Shown piece after piece: positions 16,991 through 26,800 of a stretch of DNA of 64,000 bases (position 1 is the first letter of the stretch; each line of letters opens with the position of its first letter). A model generated the notes under the pieces. That model had not been told where the DNA came from, did no database searches, and was given only the letters and a program-made list of their open reading frames with translations. A program made the position numbers and the translations under genes. Location: NCBI RefSeq assembly GCF_007859915.1, contig NZ_SJPM01000001.1, positions 175,502 to 239,501 of the forward strand, given 5' to 3'. This DNA is from Neorhodopirellula pilleata. GTDB lineage: Bacteria; Planctomycetota; Planctomycetia; Pirellulales; Pirellulaceae.

Positions 16991-18987
16991 GCTAGCGGGC
17001 TGTCGGTTTAGTGTATCCATAACATGAGGGGACAGTACCCTGTTCGCTTGAGTTGAAAGGTCTGGTATTCTTTAGCCTCACGGTCACGCCGCCGGAACCA
17101 ACTCACCAAGGAAGCGACCAAGTGAGCCAGAGGCAACGCAAGGCCAGCTATTGGCAAGACGCTCCCACACCACGTGGGCAACTCGTTCTAATTCCCACGG
17201 CCCTGGAAGAACTCATTCCCCAGGAGCACCCCGTCCGACTGGTCGACGAAATCCTCGACAAAATGGATTGGACTCCCTGGGAAGCCGCCTATCACGGCAC
17301 ATTCGGCCAACCACCGATCCACCCCAGCGTCATGGCAAAGATCTTGCTCTTCGCCATGATCCGCCGAATCCGCTCCAGCCGCAGCATCGAATACGAGTTA
17401 AAGCACTCGATCGATTTCATGTGGCTCACCAGCGGTCGCCGCATCGACCACAGCACCATCAGCGACTTCCGCCGCAAAAACGCCACCGCCCTCAAAGACA
17501 TCTTCCAACAGATGATCAAGTTGGCGATCAACCTTGGCATCGCCAACCTTTCAGAAATCTGCATCGACGGCACTCGAGTACTCGGCGATGCCAACAAGTA
17601 CAAAACCTGGACCGCAGCACGTTTGGCCAAAGCACTCGAGCAACTCGATAGCCAGCTCGAAGAGGCCTTGGCCGTCTTGGAAACCAACGACGCTGTCGAC
17701 GAAGATCTCATCGGCCAAGACGTCTCGGCGGATCGACTGCCAGCGGCCGTCGCGGACTTGCAATCACGCCGCGAGCAACTTGCCGAGCACATGAAGACCG
17801 TCCAAGACATGGATGAGGTTCGCAAGAAGAACGGCACCAAAGGACCGGCCCAACTTCCCAAGACCGACCCCGACAGTCGCATCCTGCCCAACAAAGAAGG
17901 CGGCTACGCACCCAACTACACACCGATGGCGACGACCGAAACATTGGGCGGTTTGATCGTCAGTGCTGACGTGTTGATCGGCAACGTCGAGCACGATCAA
18001 TTCAGTAGCATCGTTGATTGCATCGCCGAAGACTTTGGCATTGATGTCGAGCGTGTTCTGGCTGATTCGGCCTACACGACGGGCCAAAACCTCAGCGATG
18101 CCGAAGACAAAGAGGTCGATTTAACCGGGCCGATCGCGGAAACCAATCGCGAAAACAACCCCGCCCAACGAAACGACCTGACCCAGCCGGTTCCCGAGGA
18201 TCAACTAGGCCAGCTTCCGATGAACCCGCAAACGAAGCGATTTGATAAAGCTGCCTTCATCTATGACGAGGAGCTTGACTGTTACTTCTGTCCAGCCGGC
18301 AAGGTGCTTTCGCACCGCACGACCGAGAACACGACGCATAGCAATGGTTCTCCGGTGCAGTCGAAGGTTTACACTTGTCACGAATGTGAAGACTGCCCCT
18401 TGGCCGCCCTTTGTCGCAAGAACGTCCATGCAAGCGAGTCCCCTTCCAAGGCGAGCGAAGCGACAAGCGATCCGTCCGCAAAGGCTGCCACGGCTGCTGG
18501 GGAGAACAACCGACGCAGTCGCCCGCCGCGAGGCCGCGAGTTGAAGGACGACCAGCATGAAGGAGCCCGCCGTCGTCAGCGAGAAAAGATGAAAACGAGT
18601 GCAGCGAAAGAAGCGTACTCGCGTCGTCAGCACATCGGCGAGACCCCCTTCGCGGTGATCAAAGTGATGTTTGACCTTCGCCGCTTTCTGCTTCGGGGCA
18701 GCGACGGCGTGAATCAAGAATGGAAGTGGGCGGCAACCGCGTTCAACTTAAAGAAGATCATGAGCCATCTAGCGGAGCTGCGCGCCGAGTCGACATCGGC
18801 GACGTCCGAAGTGGCAGTCTAGGGGCAATAGGGGCGTTGCACGCCGAAATAGGGCGTTTAGTATCGTTCCTTACGCGTCGAGAGAGCCCGGAGGCAACCG
18901 CAGCCCCCCCACAACGCGATCATCCGAAGTCAACAAAAAACTTTTTCGAACCACCATCAACATCCACTAAACCGACAGCCCGCTAGC
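16991..18987 (+). mobile_element. IS1182-like insertion sequence
   Basis: 1997 bp bounded by perfect 23-bp inverted repeats, 16991-17013 (starts GCTAGCGGGCTGTCGG) and 18965-18987. One transposase gene fills it. CTAG lies at both extreme ends. The same end sequence, with small changes (TGTTGATTT for TGTCGGTTT), bounds the miniature palindromic elements at 19.0, 39.6, 39.7 and 52.0 kb. The boundaries are assigned from the inverted repeats; no separate target-site duplication is obvious. Confidence 0.8.
17122..18822 (+). CDS. IS1182-family transposase
   Basis: About 566 residues from a GTG at 17122 preceded by AAGGA; the frame is open to a TTG at 17053, but those residues are not family-like. 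N-terminal InsH-type domain (LIPQEHPVRLVDEILDKMDW, HPSVMAKILLFAMIRRIRSS, DHSTISDFRRKN). DDE catalytic residues are likely the Asp in ICIDGTRVLGDANKY, the Asp in LADSAYTTGQN and the Glu in RRQHIGETPFAVIK. A Cys-rich stretch (YFCPAGKVL, CHECEDCPLAALCRKN) precedes the last catalytic residue as in IS1182 relatives. A long charged coiled region (residues ~175-265) interrupts the first half. The gene is intact, so the element may be active and may mobilise the miniature elements nearby. Confidence 0.92.
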   Translation: MSQRQRKASYWQDAPTPRGQLVLIPTALEELIPQEHPVRLVDEILDKMDWTPWEAAYHGTFGQPPIHPSVMAKILLFAMIRRIRSSRSIEYELKHSIDFMWLTSGRRIDHSTISDFRRKNATALKDIFQQMIKLAINLGIANLSEICIDGTRVLGDANKYKTWTAARLAKALEQLDSQLEEALAVLETNDAVDEDLIGQDVSADRLPAAVADLQSRREQLAEHMKTVQDMDEVRKKNGTKGPAQLPKTDPDSRILPNKEGGYAPNYTPMATTETLGGLIVSADVLIGNVEHDQFSSIVDCIAEDFGIDVERVLADSAYTTGQNLSDAEDKEVDLTGPIAETNRENNPAQRNDLTQPVPEDQLGQLPMNPQTKRFDKAAFIYDEELDCYFCPAGKVLSHRTTENTTHSNGSPVQSKVYTCHECEDCPLAALCRKNVHASESPSKASEATSDPSAKAATAAGENNRRSRPPRGRELKDDQHEGARRRQREKMKTSAAKEAYSRRQHIGETPFAVIKVMFDLRRFLLRGSDGVNQEWKWAATAFNLKKIMSHLAELRAESTSATSEVAV

Positions 18988-19034
18988 CACGGGCCTCGAC
19001 GCATTACATTCTCACCATAAGGTCTGTGGCTAGC
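18982..19034. repeat. Palindromic linker between IS and miniature element
   Basis: GCTAGCCACGGGCCT at 18982-18996 faces GTGGCTAGC at 19026-19034. This palindrome overlaps the right end of the insertion sequence and the left end of the next miniature element. A near-identical linker lies at 39556-39608. Confidence 0.6.
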
Positions 19035-19153
19035 GGGCTGTTGATTTAATCGTTTAACGGCAAGCCGCAGGCGACAGAGCTTGAGAACGCAGACGCCTGC
19101 GGCTTGCCGTTAAACGAAAACGCCCAATCGTGCACTAAATCAACAGCCCGCTA
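19029..19153. mobile_element. Nested-palindrome miniature element, core A (copy 1)
   Basis: The outer ends GCTAGCGGGCTGTTGATTTA and the matching inverted ACTAAATCAACAGCCCGCTA are nearly the insertion-sequence ends. Inside sits a second, perfect 23-bp palindrome (19051-19073 / 19094-19116, beginning CGTTTAACGGCAAGCCGC). No reading frame. Copies with the same core lie at 32.68, 37.28 and 39.75 kb. Confidence 0.8.
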
Positions 19154-19239
19154 CCGCGTTCGGCTCACAAGAATTGCTTAATGCACTTAATCAACCGTCC
19201 GCGAGGACGGTGGGTATTGTTCAAGTAGGAAACGATGGA

Positions 19240-20796
19240 ATGTTTTTAATCAAACGACTCGTGCTATGGTTGGTGCTTTTCGCAATCGGATCGGTCGCGG
19301 CGCAGGCCCAGCAAACGGTTCCACCGTCATGGTTAGTCAAGCAGTCTGAGGAATCGCCTAATCAATTCGAGATGATCGATGACGACGACACGGCTTCGAC
19401 CGTGCCAGCATGGCAAGGCCTTTCCGCCGATACGCCGGTCGCCCAACCAACGCCTTCACCAGCGTCTGCGCCGTTGCCGATCCCTCTGGCGACTCCGCCG
19501 ATCCAGGGTTCTCAGGATATCTCGCAGATGTCCGATAGTTTTGAAATGCACTCCGGCGATGTCTGTGATTTGCGACCGATTCGATCGTCACGACATGTTC
19601 GGTCCGACGACTTGTTCGGATGGCAAGCTTCGCCATGGCGGATGGGCGGTTGGTTGCAGCAAGGCTTCACGATCAATCCCGAAGACCCGGCTAACGGATC
19701 AAACGCTCCGGTTCTGTTCAACGACGCCGCGAACGACTATCAGCTCAATCAACTGTATTTTTATCTCGGCCGGGAAGCCACGATCAACGGCCAGACGTGG
19801 GATTGGGGCGGTCGCGTCGATGTCAATTACGGCACCGACAGTCGTTACGTGACGGTCCCCGGACTGGAGCGTCATGAAGATCGTTCACGTCGCTGGAATA
19901 GCGAGGATTCCGACTACGGCATCGCGTTGCCCCAAGCTTATTTGGACTTGGCCACACCGATCGGACCCTACGGCAGCGTGATCCGCGCGGGCCATTTTTA
20001 TGCGTTAGGCGGGTACGAAACGTTCGCGGCACCGGAGAATTTTTTCTATTCACACGCTTACACGTTTCTCTACGGCAATGCCTTCACTCAGTCGGGCGTG
20101 ATGTGGTCGGGCAAGTTGAGCCCGACGCTCGCCGGTGCGGTGTCGGCGACCACGGGTTGGGATTCGTTCTATTCCGACGGCGACGATTGGGGCGTGCGGG
20201 CAGGGTTGATGAAAGAACTCGGCGGCGGGCAAACGACGATCGCATTGACCGGTCATTACGGCAATGACTTCACCGGATTCACCGATGCCAGCGGTTCGAT
20301 CAACGGCGACCGAGTTTGGGCGAGTTTGGTCCTGAAACACTATTTGCGGCCGAGCACCTATTACGTCATGCAAGCGGACTACGGATACCAAGAGGGCTCG
20401 ACCTTGGAACTGAATACCGCCACCAACACGGTCGAGTTCGGTGACGGGAATTGGTGGGGCATCAATCAGTATCTCGTGCAACAGCTTTCGGAGAAATGGT
20501 CGGCGGGTTTGCGAGTCGAATGGTTCCGAGACGACTCCGGCACAAGGTTGGGAGTTCCAGTCGAATATTCCACCGGCGGCACCGTCTTCAACGGGGAAGA
20601 TTATTTCGCGATCACCGGCGGTGTTCACTATCAACCTCACTCGAACGTTCTATTGCGAAACGAAATCCGTTGGGACACCTCCAACGTCGAGAGCAATCCG
20701 GCGGTACCCGGCGGTGTTGCCGGGATCAAGCCTTTCAATGACCGCAGCGATGACAACCAGCTCCTGATCGCACTCGATGCGATCATTCAATTCTGA
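19240..20796 (+). CDS. BBP2-like outer-membrane porin
   Basis: About 518 residues from the ATG at 19240, with AGGA nine bases upstream and a signal peptide LIKRLVLWLVLFAIGSVAAQAQ. A Pro/Ala-rich linker (residues ~50-100) precedes a barrel of the OmpL-like BBP2 family: WRMGGWLQQGFTINPED, NQLYFYLGREATINGQTWDW, RVDVNYGTDSRY, PQAYLDLATPIG, IRAGHFYALGGYETFAAPENFFYSHAY, and a closing strand LLIALDAIIQF with terminal Phe. Such proteins are predicted outer-membrane pores of unknown cargo. The leader between the palindrome cluster and the start is ~85 bases. It is followed by the giant surface protein on the same strand after 50 bases, so cotranscription is possible. Confidence 0.85.
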   Translation: MFLIKRLVLWLVLFAIGSVAAQAQQTVPPSWLVKQSEESPNQFEMIDDDDTASTVPAWQGLSADTPVAQPTPSPASAPLPIPLATPPIQGSQDISQMSDSFEMHSGDVCDLRPIRSSRHVRSDDLFGWQASPWRMGGWLQQGFTINPEDPANGSNAPVLFNDAANDYQLNQLYFYLGREATINGQTWDWGGRVDVNYGTDSRYVTVPGLERHEDRSRRWNSEDSDYGIALPQAYLDLATPIGPYGSVIRAGHFYALGGYETFAAPENFFYSHAYTFLYGNAFTQSGVMWSGKLSPTLAGAVSATTGWDSFYSDGDDWGVRAGLMKELGGGQTTIALTGHYGNDFTGFTDASGSINGDRVWASLVLKHYLRPSTYYVMQADYGYQEGSTLELNTATNTVEFGDGNWWGINQYLVQQLSEKWSAGLRVEWFRDDSGTRLGVPVEYSTGGTVFNGEDYFAITGGVHYQPHSNVLLRNEIRWDTSNVESNPAVPGGVAGIKPFNDRSDDNQLLIALDAIIQF

Positions 20797-20846
20797 TCTT
20801 GAAACACTGACACTCTGATACGAATACCAGGCAAGGAAGCCTAACG

Positions 20847-23800
20847 ATGAAGTTCCCTTTTTGCGACATGATGGGTCACCCGTTGATGCGGTCCCGGCAA
20901 CGGACTCGGCAACAGACTCGTCCGCGAATTTCGAAACGACGCTTACTCGTTCAGAATCTCGAAGATCGGCATTTGCTCGCCGTCGGCGGATTTACGATTA
21001 ATCTGAACGGTAGCGGCAACGTCGACCTGTTCGATCCCAACGGCGGGGGACTGATCCAGCAGGGTTATTTCAACGGCATCGGCGGAAACGGCGGCGATGT
21101 AGGAACATCGATCGGCACAAGCAACACTCCAGGGGCCAATAACCGAGACCCGCTCGCGGTCGACGACACCGCGACCGTCGGTGAGGACGGGCCTCCGCTG
21201 GTTATTCCCTTTGATGACTTGTTGGTCAACGATACCGACCCGGACCCCGATAATGTGTTAAGCATTCTCGCGTTTGGGAACGTCGGGACGGTTGGTAACC
21301 TTACCTTGGACGCCCAAGCCCGCACGATCTCTTACGATCCGAATAACCAATTCGAATCGCTAAACGTCGGTCAAACCGCCACAGACGTTTTCGAATATTT
21401 GCTCAGCGATGGAAATGGTGGCCAAGCAGCCGGCCAGGTGACCGTCACAATCACGGGAGTCAACGATGCCCCCACGGTAACCGGAGCGGCGACCTCGACG
21501 GCCGATGAAGGCAACCCGCTTACCAATTCAGGTACGTACGGGGACGTCGATGCTGGAGCCACCGTCACACTCACGGCTGATGTCGGCACCGTGGTCGATA
21601 ACAACGACGGAACTTGGGCGTGGTCAGTGACAACCACCGACGACGTGGTCGGCCAAACGGTTACCGTCACGGCCACGGATGAACACAGCGCAGCCACCGA
21701 ATTCCAGTTCAGCATTACGGTCAACAATGTGGCGCCGTTGGTTGCCGCAACCTCCGCAAGCATTACCGTCGACGAAGGCCAAACGGCCAACAACACGGGC
21801 ACTTACTCCGACGTCGTTGCCGATACGGTTGCGTTGACGGCGAGCGTTGGAAACATCGTCGACAACAACGACGGCACTTGGTCGTGGTCGTTGAGTACCA
21901 CGGACGGTCCTGACGATACTCAAACGGTCACGATCACCGCCACCGATGACGATGGAGGTATTACGACGACAACGTTTGACTTGATCGTTAACAATGCGGT
22001 TCCCATCGTGGCGGCGGACACAGCCTCCGTGACGGTCGACGAGGGCCAAACGGCGAACAACACGGGCACTTACTTCGATGTTTCTACCGATACGGTTGCG
22101 TTGACGGCGAGTGTTGGAAACATCGTCGACAACAACGACGGTACTTGGTCGTGGTCGTTGATTTCCACCGATGGTCCCGATGACACTCAAACGGTCACGA
22201 TCACCGCCACCGACAGCGATGGCGGCCTTTCGACGACAACGTTTGACTTGATCGTCAATAACGCGGTTCCAGTCGTCGCGGCGGATTCCGCCTCGGTGAC
22301 GGTCGATGAAGGCCAAACGGCCAATAACACCGGCACTTACTCCGACATTGCGACCGACACGGTCGCGTTGACTGCGAGCGTTGGGAACATCGTCGACAAC
22401 AACGATGGCACTTGGTCGTGGTCATTGAACACGACCGACGGTCCGGACGAATCTCAGACGGTCACCATCACGGCAACCGACAGCGACGGCGGAATTGCGA
22501 CGACCACGTTTAGTTTGACCGTCGGCAACATCGCGCCGATCGCGCAGGCCAAGACGATCAATGTCCTCGGCAATGTCCCGGTCACCTTGCCGCTTTCGCA
22601 CCTGCTCGTCGGCGCGACCGACGTGGGCGACGACGTGATCAGTTTTGATTCGATCGATGACGCGTCGACGAGCGGTACGGTCGTCGTTGACGTACCGAAC
22701 CAGACCTTCACGTACACACCTGTGACCGGAGCAAGCGGAACGGATTCGTTCTTGTTCACCGTCATCGACAGCGACGGGTTGACACACCAAGAAACCGCAA
22801 CGATCCAGATCGGTCCTTCGCTTTGGGTGATCGATAACTCCGCCGCACCCGGCGGTACCGGAACGATGCTCTCGCCATTCGATTCGTTTGCCGCGGTCAA
22901 CGACGACGGCAATGATCCCGACGCCCCCGGCGACATCATTTTTGTCGTTGGTACCGGAGTGAACTATGACACGTCACAAGGTGTTGGCGATTCACTCGGT
23001 TTCGAATTTGAAGAGGATCAGTTTCTTGTTGGTTCGGGCATCCCGGGTATGACCTTGGAGGCCTTCTTAACCGGCCAGGGCATCGCGATCCCGACCGGTA
23101 CCGCGTCACTTCCGGCGACCGACGGCACGTCACCGCTGATCTTCAGTTCGACCGGCGACGTCACGACCGCAGCAAGTGGCAACACGGTTGCCGGCGTGAC
23201 ATTGGACCCGCAAAACAGCGCCGGTATCGCCGGCGATGGCGTCGACGACTTGGTCGTGCAGTTCACGATCATCATCACGTCCGGTGGAGGCAACGACAAC
23301 GAAGGCATTCGTTTGTCCAACGTTACCGGAACGATTCGGTTGTCCGGCGTGCAGATTCAAAGCCAAAACGGACAGAGCGTCAACGGAACAGCCATTCAAA
23401 TTGACGGAGGCACCGCGAGCTTCGAACTCGATGACGTCGACATCGATCAGGATGGTGGTTCATTGATCGAGATCCTCAACACGGTCGCGTCCACGTTCGT
23501 GTTTGATGAGAACAGTCAGTTGACGCTGCGTGGTAGTAACGAAGCCGCCGTCACGATCACCGGCAACACCGGAGGTACGGTTCAACTAAACAACGCCGGA
23601 TTAAGCGCCGACACAACCGCCTTGGTCACGTTCAACATCACCGGCAACACCGGCTTGCAAGCAAGCACACCGGTCAACGACGCACCCGAGTTCACGTTAC
23701 CTTCGACGTCGTTGCAGACGCTCGAAGACGGCGGCCCGCAAAGCCTTGTTATCGCGACCGAGATAACTCCCGGTTTGGACGCGACCGAGGCCGCCCAAAC

Positions 23801-26800
23801 GGTGACGTTCATCAACGTTTCGGCCGACGATCCGTCCTTGTTTGCGGTACAACCCGCGATCGCGAGCGATGGGACTCTCACGTTCACCTTAGCGGGCGAT
23901 GCCGTCGGGACGGCCACCGTATCGGTGCAACTACAAGACGACGGAGGAACGGCCGATGGTGGGATCGACACATCGGAAACGCAAACCTTCACGATCGAGA
24001 TCATCCCGGTCAACGACGCACCCCAGTTCACCATCGCGGGCGACCCGCTTACGGTAGCCGAGGATTCTGAGTCTCAAACCGTCAACGCTTTGGCAACCGT
24101 CACGTCAGTGGGGCCGCTTAACGAATCAACCCAAACGGCCGTTTTTGAGATCACCGGCAACTCCAATCCGGCGTTGTTCGCCGTCCTCCCCGCGATCGAC
24201 GCGGCGGGCAATCTGACCTACACGCCCGCCGAAAACGCCAACGGGATCGCCGAAGTCACCATGGTGGCCCGCGACAACGGAGGCACCTTGAACGGCGGCG
24301 TCGATACGTCGGTTCCGCAAACGTTCACGATCACGATTTCCCCGGCGATCAATGACGCGCCCACCTTTGATTTGGTATCGGATATCGCTGGTGACCTTTA
24401 CGATGGCATCCAAACGGCAACGTTGGTTACCAATCTCAGCGCCGGCCCGTCCGATGAATCGGGGCAAACCGTGACGCTTTCGGTATCGGTCGACACCGGC
24501 GGCGCGTTCTTCAGTCAAGCTCCGACGATCGCGAGTAATGGCGAAATCACGTTCGAGCCGAACGGGGTTGGACAGGCGACGTTGACAGTCACGGCAACCG
24601 ACGATGGCGGAACCGCGAACGGAGGAATCAGCAGTACCTCGCAATCATTCACGATCACGATCGGCGAACGAAACCGCGAACCGGTGTTGGCGGCGATCGA
24701 CGATCTGACTGGTGATGAGTCATCGTTGATTACGTTCAACGCCACCGCGACGGACCAAAACCTTGCTGATACTTTGACGTTCAGTCTTGATGGCAATGAA
24801 CCGAGCGGAGCGGCCATCTCGCCCGAAGGCGTATTCACGTGGACCCCGGATGAACAGCAGACCGGCGTGCACACGTTCGACGTGATTGTCAGCGACGGGG
24901 CCGCGTCAGATTCGCAAACGATCACGATTACCGTCAATGAAATCCTACCGGCAAGCACGTCACAGGCTGAGATGTTCGCCGGGCTGGCCCAAGAACGCGT
25001 CAGCGAAGGCGACCCGAGCTGGTTGGCTGTATTTGAATTGCAGCTTCAGCAAGCCGAATTCGGTGTCGCGTCGGCTGTTTACGTGTTGTTGCCAGGTGCG
25101 AGTTCGTATCTATCGGCGGACACGTATATCTACCACGTTGATCACGACAACGACCAAGGAACCCCGAACGTGGATCTTGCCGAGGCCTACATCGAGGTCG
25201 AGCAGACTCAATTGTCCGATCAAGAGTTTCGAACATTGGTTCATGGGGATTGGACGGTGTTGATCGATTACGACGGCAACTTCGATCCGCTCTCGCCAGC
25301 GGACGACTTCAACGATGCCAAATTCACGATCGACTATGACTTCGACACCGCTGCTGCTAACTTCGTCGCCGAAGAAGTCACGGTCGTGAATGATTCGTTC
25401 GACAACGGTGCCGACAACGACGGCGTACCGACGGGGTGGTCGATTCTGTTTGCGGGTGAGTTCTCGACATCCGACGGGGCCGTTGAGCTGAACGACATTA
25501 TCGGCGACGACGAATCTCCGGTTCTGTTGTCCGACGCGTCGTTTGACCCGGCCGGTAAACAGATTGAGTTGGCGTCGTCGATCGAGTCGATCTCCGAACG
25601 CGATTCCGCGATGATCGGGTTGTACAACGAAACAGCCCAAACCGGCGTGGTTGCCGAAGTCGTTCGATTGAATGCCACCACGGCATCGCTTTCGGTGAAC
25701 CTGTTTGACATTTTGTCTGACACCGAAGAGACCGTCGTTTTGACCAATTCGCTGGCCTATGACGGGACGACCTTGGACTTGCAATTCACTTTCGACGAAG
25801 CCGCTTTCCGAGTCACGGCGAACGGACTTGATTCCGGGCCACACTCGTTCGAGGCCAACTTTGTGGAATTGGACCCCACGATCCTGGGCACGTCGGTCCG
25901 TCCGCTGCTTGCTTCGGTGAGCGACGAGCACACCGAACCGAACGAGCTATCTGGACCGGCCGGTTCGATTATTTTCGGCTCGCTCAACGTCACGACGCGA
26001 TCGGGGCAGCCTCAAGTCACGATCACTTCGCCGGTAGTCTTGACGGATACCAATCCCGTCGAGATGACTTGGGATGTGAGTGATGGTCCCTTCGACGAAC
26101 TGGACGCTAAGGTCGTTTTGGACGACGACACCGAGGTGTTTTACGCCGAACTTGATTCGTCCGATCGAAGTGTCACGACATCGACGCTCCCGATCAGCAC
26201 GCCGTTGTTCGCCGAGGTGGTTGCCGTTGATTTGGGTGTTGGCTTTGTCGGGCAACCCCAAACCGCGAACGGGTTTGCGGAATTGCCGTGGGCTCCCTTG
26301 GACGGCTCAGCGATTCCTGACCAATGGTCGCCGGTCGAAGACGCCACCGGCTCGATTCACAGGATACCGTTCCAAATCGAACTTCCACCGTTTGCCAGCT
26401 TTGACATGGCGATCGAATACATCGAACCACCGGGTGTGGATCCGTTTTACCAGGCGATCTTGGACCTGAACCTCAACGACGATCGGGTTTCGTACCTGAC
26501 GACGATCGAAATGACCACGCCGGACAATGAAACGAACTTTCAATTCGGAAACTACTTGAGTGCCGATTTTGAACCAGCGGAGAATCAATCTGCCGAAGAT
26601 TTCATCGCATCCCTCGGCGGCACGTACACGTTTGATGTCGACTTTGAAAACGACGGAAACGTCGACGAATCGTTTGCGGTCACGGTGGATGTTTCTGGAA
26701 TCACGACGTCAACGTTCCTTGATACCGCTGTCATTAACTCTCCGGCCCAATCGGCAACCTTGGCGTCGGGTAGCCGCAGTGTCGCGATCCAATGGGATGC

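Noticed and set aside
18720..18986. Small plus-strand frame at the right end of the insertion sequence
   Set aside because: Overlaps the transposase end in another frame and runs into the terminal repeat; no family features.
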